Shown here piece by piece: positions 7,854-16,951 of a stretch of 64,000 nucleotides of DNA (positions are counted from its first letter, which is position 1; each line of letters opens with the position of its first letter). The position numbers were made by a program, and so were the translations under genes. The notes under the pieces are model-generated. The model saw only the letters and a list, made by a program, of their open reading frames with translations. It did not search any database and was not told the origin of the DNA. The DNA comes from CAVXFB01 sp963760935. GTDB taxonomy: Bacteria; Planctomycetota; Planctomycetia; Pirellulales; Thermoguttaceae. The stretch spans positions 744,001 through 808,000 of the forward strand of contig CAVXFB010000003.1 of the NCBI GenBank assembly GCA_963760935.1, in the 5' to 3' direction.

Positions 7854-10800
7854 ATGCAGCGACGGCAGTTGCCTTTAATCGTACTTTTGGCCGCCCTCTG
7901 TCTATTGGCTCAACCGCAGCCGACGTGCGCGGCAATCATCGGCACAGACAATGTCTATCCCACCGACCCGGCCGGTTGGAACAGTTCCACGTTTGGCTAC
8001 GTCGGGCAGACGTCGAACGGCACCTTGACGGTCGACGCGGGCAGCGATCTTCTCTCACATGAAGGCTTCATCGGCTACAATTTCGGTTCAACCGGTGTGG
8101 CGACGGTCGACGGCGCTGGATCGACTTGGACCAACAATTCGATGCTCTTTGTTGGTAATTCTGGCAGCGGGACACTCAACATCACCGACGGTGGCGGCGT
8201 CAGCAGTAGTAGTACAGGTTTCATCGGCAACCAGTCCGGTTCAATCGGCGTGGCAACGGTCGACGGCGCTGGTTCGACATGGACCAACGACAATGACTTC
8301 TTTGTTGGAAATTCTGGCAGCGGGACACTCAACATCACCGACGGTGGCGGCGTCAGCAGTAGTAGAGGGTACATCGGCTTCCGGTCCGGTTCAACCGGCG
8401 TGGCGACGGTCGACGGCGCTGGCTCGACATGGACCAACGACAATGACCTCTATGTTGGATATGCCGGCAGCGGGGCACTTAACATTAGCAGTGGTGGCAT
8501 GGTCTCAGTGGCTAATGGCACGACATACGCCGGCGCTACTGAGGGTTCAGTCGGTGTAATCAACTTCAACAACGGAACGCTGACGACGAAAAAGCTTATG
8601 GTATTGTCGAACCAACTGACGGGCGTGGGTACAATAGTGACACACGGTTTGTGCAGTGATATTAGCCTGTCATTCGATGCCAACAATGGTGCGAATCACA
8701 CGTTAATTCTGAACAGCTTGCCGGGCCAGAACATCACAATGAATGTCGATGTGAGCGATGCCAATAGTGCGAGCGATCTGGCAGTCGGGTGGAAGGGGAA
8801 CGGTTCACTTATGATTCGCGATGCAGTAACCGTCAACTCTGCGTACGGGTACGTCGGCTTTTTTTCCGGGGTGATCGGAACAGCGACGGTCGCTGGTACC
8901 GGTTCAAAATGGGCCATCAGCGATTCAGTCTACGTAGGATATTATGGAAGCGGGGTGTTGAACGTTATTGACGGTGGAACAGTCACGAGCAATAACGACA
9001 TTACCGGGTCGGCGAGCATGGTAACAGTCGATGGCGTCGGTTCAACATGGACTTGCAGCAGCATCATGTTAGGCGGGATACTCAAGATAACGGGTGGTGG
9101 CGCGGTCAATAGTATCGCAGGCTACACCACCGGGGACACGGCCGCGGTTACAGTTGATGGCTCTGGCTCGACGCTGAGCATTGGCGATCGCCTTATCATC
9201 GAACAAGGCAAGTTAGAGGTCACGAGCGGCGGTAAGGTGAGTATCCTCCGGGGTACCATTGCTTCCGGTTCCGGTGTGACCGCCGCGGCGACGGTCGACG
9301 GTGTCGGCTCCGAGTTAGTCAGCACGTATCTCACCGTAGGTCATATGGGAAATGGCGCGCTGAACGTCAGTAGTGGTGGTATCGTTCGGAGCGACGTTGG
9401 CTCCATCGCCACCTATTCCGGCTCATCTGGCGTGGTGACGGTCGATGGAATCGGCTCAATATGGGACATTAATTCAGGCCTAACTGTTGGTAATTATGGC
9501 AAGGGAACACTAAACATCGTGAGTGGTGGTGCCGTCGTTTGCAAAGAGTACAGTTGGATCGGCGGCAACCCAGGATCGACAGGCGCTGTGACCGTACGCG
9601 GCGCCGGCTCGCGGTGGATCAATGGAGGCGAGTTAGATGTCGGCTATAATGGCCATGGGATGCTCAGCATCATCGACGGCGGCAGCGTCGGCGATGCTGA
9701 TGGTTGGATTGGCTCGCAATCGTCGTCCGGCTTGCTGAGCGAAGCAACAGTCGCCGGTGCCGGCTCGACGTGGGTCAACAGCGGCATTTTATATGTGGGG
9801 TACACCTACGCGGGAGACTCTTACAGCGGAACGCTCAATATCTTGAGCGGCGGCACGGTCACAGCAGCCAGTGCTGTGGTGTATAGTAGTGCTGGATCGC
9901 TGCTGACGATGGATATCGGCAATGGAAGCAATCTTACCATTGGTGGAGGCAGCGGGACACTCACCAACGATGGCACCGTCCGTTTCATGGCCGGCGCCGG
10001 CACGGCAGAGGACCAAAGTTGCCGCCCAATCTCCGCTATGACGTGGTCGGGCAGCGGAGCCTATCAGGCCCTTGGTGGGATCTGGAATACGACCACGCAT
10101 GAGTTTGTGGTCTCGCATGTTCAGCAGGCCACTGCCGGTAGTCCGGTGTCGATTGACCTGCTAAGCGATCAACGCGTGCGGATCGACGATGCAGCGACCG
10201 GTTGGTCGCTTGGTGCGAGTTTTCTGTCTTCGACCGTTTCCAAGCCATTAAGCTTTACCAGTTCGACGATTGTCGGCGGGACGCTGGCCGCGTTACAAAG
10301 CGTCTTGGGCCCGGATGATTCGGTTCTGGGGGCTTGGCAATGCACTGCGACCGGTGGCTATACGAGCGGCGATCCAGCATACCTCTCGCTCAACGGGGCC
10401 AGCAACTACACAACCGCCGATCTGTCCGTTTGGCACTACGACGGCAGCGGTTGGAGCCAGTACAACGCTACCGACCTGACCTGCAACGGACAGTGGGCAA
10501 GTTTCACCGTGACGGGCTTCAGCGGCTACGCCGTAACGGCCGGACCGGCGCATGTTACTTGGAGCGGAAGCACAAACCCGACATGGAGTACATCGACGGA
10601 ATCGGGCAACTGGAAGAAAACCGCCAACGGCATAGCGGCCGATTATGACAACGGCTTTCACGTAACATTTGACGATACCGCTACGACAACCGTCGCCGAA
10701 ATTAGCAGCGCCGATGTTCTGCCCCTTAGCGTGACCTTCAATAACGCTAGCAAGAACTTCGCGATCATTGGTTCCAAAGGCATCGCTGGAGCCGTGACGA

Positions 10801-11447
10801 CCGTCCTGAAGCAAGGTGCTGGTACGGTAACCATGGGCAGCGTCAACACCTACGGCGGCCTCACGACCATCGAGGCTGGGAAGTTGATTCTGCAAGGCAC
10901 GGACGAGGCGATGGTTCCAGTTCTCAATAACGGTGGTGCAGACATCAAGGGCGGCACGCTCGTCGTCGACTACACCGGCGAGGCCACACCGTCGGCGATG
11001 GTCAAGTGTCTGCTTGCCGAGAGCTATACCGGTAGTGGCGGAATCCACTTCAACACGGGGCGGTTCCAAAGCTCGACTGCCGACACGATGCACGGCCTGG
11101 GTTGGCTCGACAACACGATGACCAGCGAGATTAGCGTCGCCTACACGGTGTACGGTGATACCAACCTGGATGGTACCACGAACTTCACGGACTTTAGCAA
11201 GTTTCTATCCAAGTACAATCAGCCTGGCGTGTGGGCGGATGGCGACACCAATTACGACGGCATAGTGAACTTCGCCGATCTGAGTAAGATGCTGTCGACG
11301 TACAACCGGTCAATCGGCACATTGACTCCGGCCCCCGAACCGTCTAGTGCTGCCATGCTGGCAATAGTGGCGGGCTTCGTCGGCATCAGGATAATGCGTC
11401 GGTATCGACGATCACCGCACGCTCGGCCACGTCGGTCGCTGGTATGA
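7854..11447 (+). CDS. secreted repeat protein with T5SS/PEP-CTERM-type repeats, dockerin and PEP-CTERM anchor
   Basis: 1197 residues from ATG 7854 (strong GGGGGGAGAG upstream) with a signal peptide ending near TCAA. About ten copies of a ~45-residue repeat follow, each with a core like VATVDGAGSTWTN then VGNSGSGTLNITDGG. This is the repeat type shared by autotransporters and PEP-CTERM proteins and predicts a long beta-helix. Further on there is an autotransporter-like strand repeat (TYGGLTTIEAGKLILQG). Two EF-hand-like dockerin segments lie near 1100-1155 (GDTNLDG and GDTNYDG). At about 1160 PAPEPSS is followed by a hydrophobic helix and Arg-rich tail: a PEP-CTERM signal. Likely a cell-surface or matrix protein sorted by an exosortase encoded elsewhere. 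Ligand unknown. Confidence 0.9.
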   Translation: MQRRQLPLIVLLAALCLLAQPQPTCAAIIGTDNVYPTDPAGWNSSTFGYVGQTSNGTLTVDAGSDLLSHEGFIGYNFGSTGVATVDGAGSTWTNNSMLFVGNSGSGTLNITDGGGVSSSSTGFIGNQSGSIGVATVDGAGSTWTNDNDFFVGNSGSGTLNITDGGGVSSSRGYIGFRSGSTGVATVDGAGSTWTNDNDLYVGYAGSGALNISSGGMVSVANGTTYAGATEGSVGVINFNNGTLTTKKLMVLSNQLTGVGTIVTHGLCSDISLSFDANNGANHTLILNSLPGQNITMNVDVSDANSASDLAVGWKGNGSLMIRDAVTVNSAYGYVGFFSGVIGTATVAGTGSKWAISDSVYVGYYGSGVLNVIDGGTVTSNNDITGSASMVTVDGVGSTWTCSSIMLGGILKITGGGAVNSIAGYTTGDTAAVTVDGSGSTLSIGDRLIIEQGKLEVTSGGKVSILRGTIASGSGVTAAATVDGVGSELVSTYLTVGHMGNGALNVSSGGIVRSDVGSIATYSGSSGVVTVDGIGSIWDINSGLTVGNYGKGTLNIVSGGAVVCKEYSWIGGNPGSTGAVTVRGAGSRWINGGELDVGYNGHGMLSIIDGGSVGDADGWIGSQSSSGLLSEATVAGAGSTWVNSGILYVGYTYAGDSYSGTLNILSGGTVTAASAVVYSSAGSLLTMDIGNGSNLTIGGGSGTLTNDGTVRFMAGAGTAEDQSCRPISAMTWSGSGAYQALGGIWNTTTHEFVVSHVQQATAGSPVSIDLLSDQRVRIDDAATGWSLGASFLSSTVSKPLSFTSSTIVGGTLAALQSVLGPDDSVLGAWQCTATGGYTSGDPAYLSLNGASNYTTADLSVWHYDGSGWSQYNATDLTCNGQWASFTVTGFSGYAVTAGPAHVTWSGSTNPTWSTSTESGNWKKTANGIAADYDNGFHVTFDDTATTTVAEISSADVLPLSVTFNNASKNFAIIGSKGIAGAVTTVLKQGAGTVTMGSVNTYGGLTTIEAGKLILQGTDEAMVPVLNNGGADIKGGTLVVDYTGEATPSAMVKCLLAESYTGSGGIHFNTGRFQSSTADTMHGLGWLDNTMTSEISVAYTVYGDTNLDGTTNFTDFSKFLSKYNQPGVWADGDTNYDGIVNFADLSKMLSTYNRSIGTLTPAPEPSSAAMLAIVAGFVGIRIMRRYRRSPHARPRRSLV
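8090..8500 (+). repeat. near-identical ~135-base repeats inside the repeat protein gene
   Basis: Three consecutive units starting near 8090, 8230 and 8385 are almost identical at DNA level, not only in protein. Later repeats (8880 onward) keep only the protein motif. The young units suggest recent expansion by slippage or unequal crossing-over and mark a spot prone to length change or assembly collapse. Confidence 0.8.
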
Positions 11448-11771
11448 TCGACGCTGTGCGCAACACGGCACTGTCGTATCGTACCGTTTGGCTGTCAAAG
11501 AAAGCCTAGCACTCCGGCAAGCCGGCTGCTCACGGTCGTGCCACCGCGGTGTGATCTATTCGCTCCACTCCTCCTGGCCGCTGTATCTTCGCCATGCGGC
11601 AAACTCTCGCTTGCCGGCACACATCAACTTCGCAATGTGCTGGGCGATGGGCTATTGGCGACTGGCTTTATCATTAACGCCGCCGCTGCCGAATTGATGG
11701 AATGGGATAGTACATTCACTTGCAGTCCGGAACGCGAAATCGCCTGGGCGGAATTCTAGGGAAGCTTGGCA
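11448..11771. other. intergenic region, nothing recognised
   Basis: 324 bases. Short open frames exist here (for example one ending at 11759 just before the next gene), but none has a ribosome binding site or a recognisable sequence. AGGGAAG at 11758-11764 is the ribosome binding site of the next gene. Confidence 0.4.
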
Positions 11772-13190
11772 ATGTTTGACGGTTGTTTCGGCCTGAACCG
11801 GCGACCTTTTGCGTCGGTCCCTCAGATCGACCATTATTTTCCTGCCGGCGCCATCGAAGGCGCACGTACGACCTTGGCCCGCTGCATTCAGCGCGGTGAA
11901 GGGGCGGGCTTGGTGATCGGTCCTTCCGGCACAGGCAAGACGCTGCTCTGCATGCTTCTGGCCGAGCAGTTTCGACGGTCATTCCAAGTGGCAACGTTGG
12001 CCAGCTTGGGCGTAAGCAGTCGCCGCGCCCTGTTCCAGGCCATCTTGTACGAATTGGGACGGCCATATCGCGGTCTCGATGAGGGCGAATCACGTCTGGC
12101 TCTGGTCGATTACCTCACTGCCGGCGATGGCAGTTCACGCGGCGTCGTGCTGTTGGTCGACGAGGCCCACACCCTGCCCCTACGCGTGTTGGAGGAAATC
12201 CGGCTGTTGACAAATCTGATCCACGGCGGCCAGCCGATGGTACGGCTTGTGCTCGCAGGCGGTCCGGCCTTGGAAGAGCGTTTCGCCAGCCCAAGGCTCG
12301 ACTGCTTCAGCCAACGCCTTAGCGCCCGCTGCTATCTCGAAGCGCTCAATCGGACCGAGACCGAGGCCTACATTCAGTCGCAAATTAGTGCCGCAGGCGG
12401 ATGCGGGGATGAAGCGTTTCCGACGGATACTTGCCAAAGCGTTTTTCAAGCTACCGGCGGTGTGCCGCGGTTGGTAAACCAGGTCTGCGATCATGCTTTG
12501 CTGCTGGCCTATGTGGCCGGTCGCCATCGCATTGAGCCGGCTAACATCGATGAGGCCTGGGGCGATCTTCAGCAGTTGCCCACGCCGTGGAATGGCGAGG
12601 CAAAGACAGAGTCGGTCGGAGGCGTAATCGAGTTCGGCTCGCTCGACGATCAGGACGATGGGGCTTCCAACTCGGCCTCCGCAGCAACGGTATCCATGCC
12701 ATCATTGCGGCTGACGACGGCCGACGAAGACGATTGTCCGACCGATGAACGTGAGCCCGCCCAGCAAATCCACCGCATTGAGCGGTTACTGGCCGAGGCG
12801 GACGATTTTCAACCGGCCGGCTCGATCGGACCCGAAATCGAATTGCAGTTTGAGGACACGCACAACCCATTCCTCGAAGAATTTCAACACGAAGAGTTGG
12901 TCGCCGATCGCTATGCGTCCTCGCAAGCTGTTTCGCCAAAGGCGACGGGACAGGCAAATCGCGGTGCCCGCCCGCACTGCGAACAATCCGTGGCAACGGA
13001 TAGGCCGATGGTAGCACAGCGGGAGCTTGCCGCAGCGGCATGCTGCCTCGGCCGACGACGTCGACATCGCAGCCCCCGATCCATGGCCGCCGCCCGTCAC
13101 GCCGTCGCCGCCGCCCAGTGTGCCGCCGCGCCGCCGCGAATATCGTCAGTTGTTTGCCCAACTCCGCCGAGGTTGATGCCATGGGTTTGA
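11772..13190 (+). CDS. ExeA-like AAA ATPase, C-terminus probably frameshifted
   Basis: ATG 11772 with AGGGAAG upstream. AAA+ ATPase of the ExeA/general secretion A type: Walker A GPSGTGKT (50-57), Walker B VVLLVDEAH (125-133), and the winged region with TGGVPRLVNQVCDHALLLA. Relatives sit in exopolysaccharide/exosortase loci and in type II secretion. After about residue 418 the open frame becomes Arg/Ala-rich and ends at 13190, overlapping the next gene. A neighbouring frame gives a proline-rich linker and RRREYRQLFAQLRRG, then stops at 13176, five bases before the next ATG. That is the more natural end, so a one-base change near 13025-13060 is likely. Forms an operon with the following kinase-like gene. 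Confidence 0.85.
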   Translation: MFDGCFGLNRRPFASVPQIDHYFPAGAIEGARTTLARCIQRGEGAGLVIGPSGTGKTLLCMLLAEQFRRSFQVATLASLGVSSRRALFQAILYELGRPYRGLDEGESRLALVDYLTAGDGSSRGVVLLVDEAHTLPLRVLEEIRLLTNLIHGGQPMVRLVLAGGPALEERFASPRLDCFSQRLSARCYLEALNRTETEAYIQSQISAAGGCGDEAFPTDTCQSVFQATGGVPRLVNQVCDHALLLAYVAGRHRIEPANIDEAWGDLQQLPTPWNGEAKTESVGGVIEFGSLDDQDDGASNSASAATVSMPSLRLTTADEDDCPTDEREPAQQIHRIERLLAEADDFQPAGSIGPEIELQFEDTHNPFLEEFQHEELVADRYASSQAVSPKATGQANRGARPHCEQSVATDRPMVAQRELAAAACCLGRRRRHRSPRSMAAARHAVAAAQCAAAPPRISSVVCPTPPRLMPWV

Positions 13191-13984
13191 TGCTCGACGC
13201 GCTCAAACAGATCGAGTCGAGGACCTCGGTGCCGATGATTCTTCCCCTGGTGCATGGCGAGGATGCGCCAAGAACGGAACACCGGCGCGAAGAAATACAA
13301 GCCGCAGTCGAGCCGGGCTTTGTCAACAGCGCCGGCCCGAGCATCGCCGAATCCCCTGATGATTACGCGTCCCTGGCTCCGACATTTGTCACCGGCCAGC
13401 CGCTCGCTTGGCCGGAAGGAACTTCCGTGCACGAGCCGTGCTATGCAAAAACGGCCGATGCGATTCTTCACCAACTTTCGCGCGGGGCCGACCTTTCCGA
13501 TTGTTTCCTGCATCGGCCAACCGTGATAGCGTTTACTAGCCCTGGCGACGGCGACGGCAAAACAAGTGTGCTCGCTGGCTTGGCGCCGCAACTGGCGCAA
13601 AAGATCACAGCCAGCCTGCTGGTGGTCGACGCCAACGAGCGCAAGCCCGATCTAAGCGAGACACTTGGCCTGCCCTCTTGGCAAGACGCGGACACCGGGC
13701 CCGCACTGATCTATCCCACGAGCGTTTTGGGACTCAACTTCTTGCCGGCCTCGTCGTGCTGGAAGGGCCTATCGTGGATCGACGATCTCCGCCAAACCTG
13801 GCCGCTGGTGCTCATCGACACGCCTTCGCTTGCCAATCCGGACGTTGGCCCTTTAACGCGTTGCTGCGATGGCGTGTATCTGGTCGTGCGGCTAGGTCGC
13901 ACACCCCGGATCGCCGTGCGTCAGGCAACCCGCGCGATTTCCGATGCCGGTGGAAGACTGCTGGGTTCCGTCGTCATCACGTAG
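13181..13984 (+). CDS. BY-kinase-like P-loop ATPase (CpsD/CapB type)
   Basis: 267 residues from ATG 13181, GAGG upstream. MGLMLDALKQIE opens the protein. The ATPase core has a Walker A SPGDGDGKTS (120-129), a Walker A' LLVVDANERKPDL (146-158) and a Walker B PLVLIDTPS. These three motifs define bacterial tyrosine kinases that control polysaccharide polymerisation. The tyrosine-rich C-terminal cluster of classical members is not seen, and no Wzc-like membrane partner is adjacent, so kinase activity is uncertain. The upstream ExeA-like ATPase is its probable operon partner. Likely role: regulation of exopolysaccharide or envelope assembly (inference). Confidence 0.8.
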   Translation: MGLMLDALKQIESRTSVPMILPLVHGEDAPRTEHRREEIQAAVEPGFVNSAGPSIAESPDDYASLAPTFVTGQPLAWPEGTSVHEPCYAKTADAILHQLSRGADLSDCFLHRPTVIAFTSPGDGDGKTSVLAGLAPQLAQKITASLLVVDANERKPDLSETLGLPSWQDADTGPALIYPTSVLGLNFLPASSCWKGLSWIDDLRQTWPLVLIDTPSLANPDVGPLTRCCDGVYLVVRLGRTPRIAVRQATRAISDAGGRLLGSVVIT

Positions 13985-14055
13985 ACGATTGCAGACGGCG
14001 TGAGTCGCACGAACTGCAAAGACCGGAAATTGCCCGGCGGCCGCGCGATTCTCAC

Positions 14056-15024
14056 TTACCGCTGCCACTGTTGTGCCTGCTCGGCGATGTCGACGCCGAC
14101 CATCTCGCTCCAGGCCGCTAGTATGCGTTGAAAGACCGGGCCGGGGCGCCCGCCGCTGATCGGGCGGCCATTCAGACGAACCACCGGCAATAGACACAGC
14201 GGCGTGCTTGTAAGCAGAACTTCGTCGGCCGAGGCCACGTCGTCGGTTGCCAGTTCACGCTGCGAAGCCTCGATGCCCAGCCGGGCGGCCAAGTCCCACA
14301 CGACCGATAGGCTGATGCCGCGGAGAATTTTTGTCGAAGGGGGTGAGGCCAGTCCTTCGCGCTCGTTGTAGATCAGCAAGTTGGCGGTCGATGCCTCGGT
14401 GACGAAGCCATGAGCATCGAGCATCAAGGCTCGCGCCTGCGGATCGATGGCAGCGGCCTGCATGTCGGCCAGATGGTAGTGCATGCGGCTACGACACTTC
14501 AAGTCCGCCGGCCAACAGTGCGAGGGAACCTGTTGGACGTCGGTCGTCACCAATGCTTGACCTTGCTCGTACTTATCGGCCCAAAGATGAAACGGCAAGG
14601 GATACGTGTGCAGACAAACGAGCGGACCAAAGACATCGGCCGTTCCCGGGGAGGGCGACGATCCCATTTTCCCCCTGGCAAGAACCGGGACAGGCCGCGC
14701 CGCATAGGCTCGATACGTGCCGGGCGTAATGAAAATGGAGAGTCCCAGGTCATCGCCCGGCGGCAGAAGTGCATGATTTTTGGCAACCAATTCTCGGGCT
14801 GTGGCCGCGAATTGATCGAGCGTCATGCCGGGGTTCACGCCGATGACTCCCAGCGAATGAGCCAACCGAGCGAGGTGATCGTCTAGATGGAAGAGCTTTC
14901 CACCAAAAGTCCGCAACTGTTCGGCGACAGTGGTGCCCTGGATGAATCCAGCGTCGGTCACCGGCACGGCTGCGGCAGACGCGGAAATCCAACGGCCATT
15001 GAGAAAGGCTAGCGGTTCCTGCAT
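14056..15024 (-). CDS. class IV PLP aminotransferase (branched-chain / D-amino acid type)
   Basis: 322 residues, fold type IV. PLP-binding Lys176 in ADLKCRSRMHY, and Glu210 in HGFVTEASTANLL that contacts the pyridine nitrogen. The C-terminal LTSTPLCLLPVVRLNG loop binds the phosphate end of the family. Members include branched-chain aminotransferase, D-alanine aminotransferase and aminodeoxychorismate lyase; the residues seen do not decide which. The start codon at 15024 abuts the HepT stop codon at 15025, so it may be co-transcribed with the toxin-antitoxin pair, though no functional link is known. Confidence 0.88.
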   Translation of the reverse strand: MQEPLAFLNGRWISASAAAVPVTDAGFIQGTTVAEQLRTFGGKLFHLDDHLARLAHSLGVIGVNPGMTLDQFAATARELVAKNHALLPPGDDLGLSIFITPGTYRAYAARPVPVLARGKMGSSPSPGTADVFGPLVCLHTYPLPFHLWADKYEQGQALVTTDVQQVPSHCWPADLKCRSRMHYHLADMQAAAIDPQARALMLDAHGFVTEASTANLLIYNEREGLASPPSTKILRGISLSVVWDLAARLGIEASQRELATDDVASADEVLLTSTPLCLLPVVRLNGRPISGGRPGPVFQRILAAWSEMVGVDIAEQAQQWQR

Positions 15025-15371
15025 TCATTCCTTCCAAGATGCGATAGCGTTTTCCAATTCAGCAATCAGCGGCGGAAGATCTGCGGTTACCACGGCCCAA
15101 AGAATGTCGAAGTCGATGGTATCGTAACCATGAATTAGGCGGTTGCGCAAAGCAATGATCTGTGCCCAAGGAATTGCCGAATAACGTTGCTGACGATCTC
15201 GCGAAACACGTGCCGCCGCCTCACCAAGAATCAATAGCAGATGCAAGAGGGCCAAGCCAAGCAGCCGATTTGAATCTAGCTCAGCACGCTCGTGGTCTAC
15301 GCCGAGTTGCGCCGCTTCTCGGCGCGATCCAACATCTGCTGCATGCTTACAAAATCGTCATGGCGCGGCAT
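15025..15371 (-). pseudogene. HepT-like HEPN toxin (DUF86), frameshifted
   Basis: The ATG at 15371 overlaps the stop of the MntA-like gene and encodes MPRHDDFVSMQQMLDRA, a typical HepT N-terminus. The frame then runs into a stop. The neighbouring frame continues with REAAQLGVDHERAELD and the intact remainder, including the HEPN RNase motif RNRLIHGY (R-x4-6-H). The switch is near 15323-15345. Joined length is about 115 residues, the normal family size. HepT proteins are RNases neutralised by MntA-dependent AMPylation. As written the toxin is broken, either a decayed module or a one-base error. Confidence 0.82.
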
Positions 15372-15660
15372 ATACCACCTGCGCCTCACCCAATACGTCA
15401 TCCCGAAAATGGCGACTGAGGCAGTGTGGCGTGTTTAAGTCGACCTTCTTGCCAAGGAGCAAGGTCAACTCGTCCTGCATGGCAAAGAACGCCAAACCGG
15501 GCGTGTGATCCGGCTCGAATTCCACCAGTACGTCCACGTCGCTGTCCGCTTGGAAGTCCTCTCGGAGGACTGAGCCAAATAGCATCAATTTGCGGACATG
15601 GTAGCGCCGGCAGAATTTCGCGATTTGCTCCGGTGAGATAGCAAGTTCATGTTGTGACAT
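15358..15660 (-). CDS. MntA-like minimal nucleotidyltransferase antitoxin
   Basis: 100 residues. Contains the G-S-x10-D-x-D nucleotidyltransferase signature (Gly29, Ser30, Asp41, Asp43) within LFGSVLREDFQADSDVDVLV. It lacks other domains, as usual for MNT antitoxins. In characterised MntA/HepT pairs the antitoxin transfers AMP to a Tyr of HepT and blocks its RNase activity. The partner gene follows with a 14-base overlap, the expected order. The antitoxin is intact while the toxin frame is interrupted. Confidence 0.88.
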   Translation of the reverse strand: MSQHELAISPEQIAKFCRRYHVRKLMLFGSVLREDFQADSDVDVLVEFEPDHTPGLAFFAMQDELTLLLGKKVDLNTPHCLSRHFRDDVLGEAQVVYAAP

Positions 15661-15745
15661 AACTCACCTTGACGGCTCGAACTGCCGTTCCTTGGCATAT
15701 TATTCTATTCCGATGCGGCCTTCAAGGCTTGCGCGATGTCGCCAC

Positions 15746-16723
15746 CTAGTCATCCAAGAACGTGTACTGGGCCCATCGGCAGCAAACGCTGGGGGCCGAA
15801 CAATAGCATCGCCAATCGTGCTTGCGCGATGAGACGCACACCAGTTCCACGTTTTGCGAGCCACAAACTCCGCATGGGCCAATGAAGCCCATCGCTTCTG
15901 GGCCTCGGCGACCGTAGAGCCGCGGATAGCGCTTCAAGGCGCGATCGTACGGATTGCACGTAATGAGCATCTGATCCGTTATTGTCAGAGCCAAGCCGTA
16001 ACAATGGCCCGGGGCCAGCCAATCAGCGTTCATCGCCGCGGCCAGCATCACGGCGCGGACCGGATTGCGCCGGCCATCCTTCCACGCGGTGACGGTGCCT
16101 TCTGACATGCGCCGGCCCGTCACGTTTCCGCCAGCGAGCAGGTGCAGAGCCCCGGCGATAATCCGTGGGCCAAAGCTGTGGCCAATCAGGCTCACCTTGA
16201 CGCCCGGCGTGAGATCGTCGAGCCATTGGGCCAGGTAATAGCTCTCTACATCGCAGTAGTCGACCTTTAATTGGACGTCGGCCCGCCCGCGCATTACGCG
16301 ATCGGCCGGCCACGACCAGATGATATAGCGCAACGGTCGGCCGCCGGCCCGGGCCAGAATGAGTTGGTAGGCATACCAGGCCTTGACAATGGACTGGTCG
16401 GCATCGGTGCGATTGCCATGGATGAAGACGACCGTCGGCACGGCCTTGTTGTCGTCCGCGCGAAATGCGTCTCGCTCGGCCGGCGACCATTGGCAGCTCT
16501 CGTCCAATCGCCAATAGCCGAGTTTGTCGATTGTCGCCCCGTCGCAGCATCCGTGGGGGGCTTGGCGTGTGCTGACGAACCAAATATCCGGTTGTGCTGT
16601 AGCGGCCTCTGCCGCAACGCCGGACAGGTGAATCAGGATAGCGGCGGCAATCGCGTGGACCACGGCACACGGAGCGTGGCTGCTGCGGCTATAGCCTCTC
16701 GACGTTAGTCTCTCACTCACCAT
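15746..16723 (-). CDS. secreted alpha/beta hydrolase (lipase/esterase-like)
   Basis: 325 residues from ATG 16723, chosen because GGGAGG lies just upstream and a hydrophobic signal-like stretch (AIAAAILIHLSGVAAEA) then falls near the N-terminus. The frame extends to 16828. Alpha/beta-hydrolase features: TVVFIHGNR (oxyanion region) and the nucleophile elbow GHSFG. The C-terminal part is cysteine-rich (CGVCGSQNVELVC, CYCSAPSVCCRW), unusual for the family and suggestive of disulfides outside the cytoplasm. Substrate unknown. Standing alone and divergent from the lipoprotein genes. Confidence 0.8.
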   Translation of the reverse strand: MVSERLTSRGYSRSSHAPCAVVHAIAAAILIHLSGVAAEAATAQPDIWFVSTRQAPHGCCDGATIDKLGYWRLDESCQWSPAERDAFRADDNKAVPTVVFIHGNRTDADQSIVKAWYAYQLILARAGGRPLRYIIWSWPADRVMRGRADVQLKVDYCDVESYYLAQWLDDLTPGVKVSLIGHSFGPRIIAGALHLLAGGNVTGRRMSEGTVTAWKDGRRNPVRAVMLAAAMNADWLAPGHCYGLALTITDQMLITCNPYDRALKRYPRLYGRRGPEAMGFIGPCGVCGSQNVELVCVSSRKHDWRCYCSAPSVCCRWAQYTFLDD

Positions 16724-16869
16724 CGCAGCACGCCTCCCATCCTTCCAGACCGGCAGTTCTTTCGCCAGCGGTAAAGTCACCCTGGTTTCACAGTAAGTGT
16801 AGCCTGAAATTCGCGCAGAGGGTAGCAAAATGGCAACGTCGGGGTTTCTGGAAAGAAACTCCGTTTCAC

Positions 16870-16897
16870 TTGCACATCGTCAATCCTGGTGTAGAGT
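16870..16897 (+). promoter_or_regulatory. candidate sigma-70-type promoter
   Basis: TTGCAC at 16870-16875, 16 bases, then TAGAGT at 16892-16897. It lies 54 bases before the first lipoprotein start and fits a promoter for the pair. Sequence match only. Confidence 0.3.
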
Positions 16898-16951
16898 TTC
16901 GGTGGCGGCAGCTTGGCGATGGCATGACACCGCTTCGATGGAGAACGTGGT

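Noticed and set aside
8090..8500. CRISPR-like repeated stretch
   Set aside because: Repeats are ~135 bases, in frame, inside a coding sequence and without unique spacers of CRISPR length.
10293..11093. 266-residue minus-strand frame inside the repeat protein
   Set aside because: Lies opposite the repeat protein's dockerin-proximal part, no ribosome binding site and no recognisable motif.
12541..13344. 267-residue minus-strand frame over the ATPase pair
   Set aside because: Arg/Ser-rich composition typical of shadows; real genes on + have Walker motifs.
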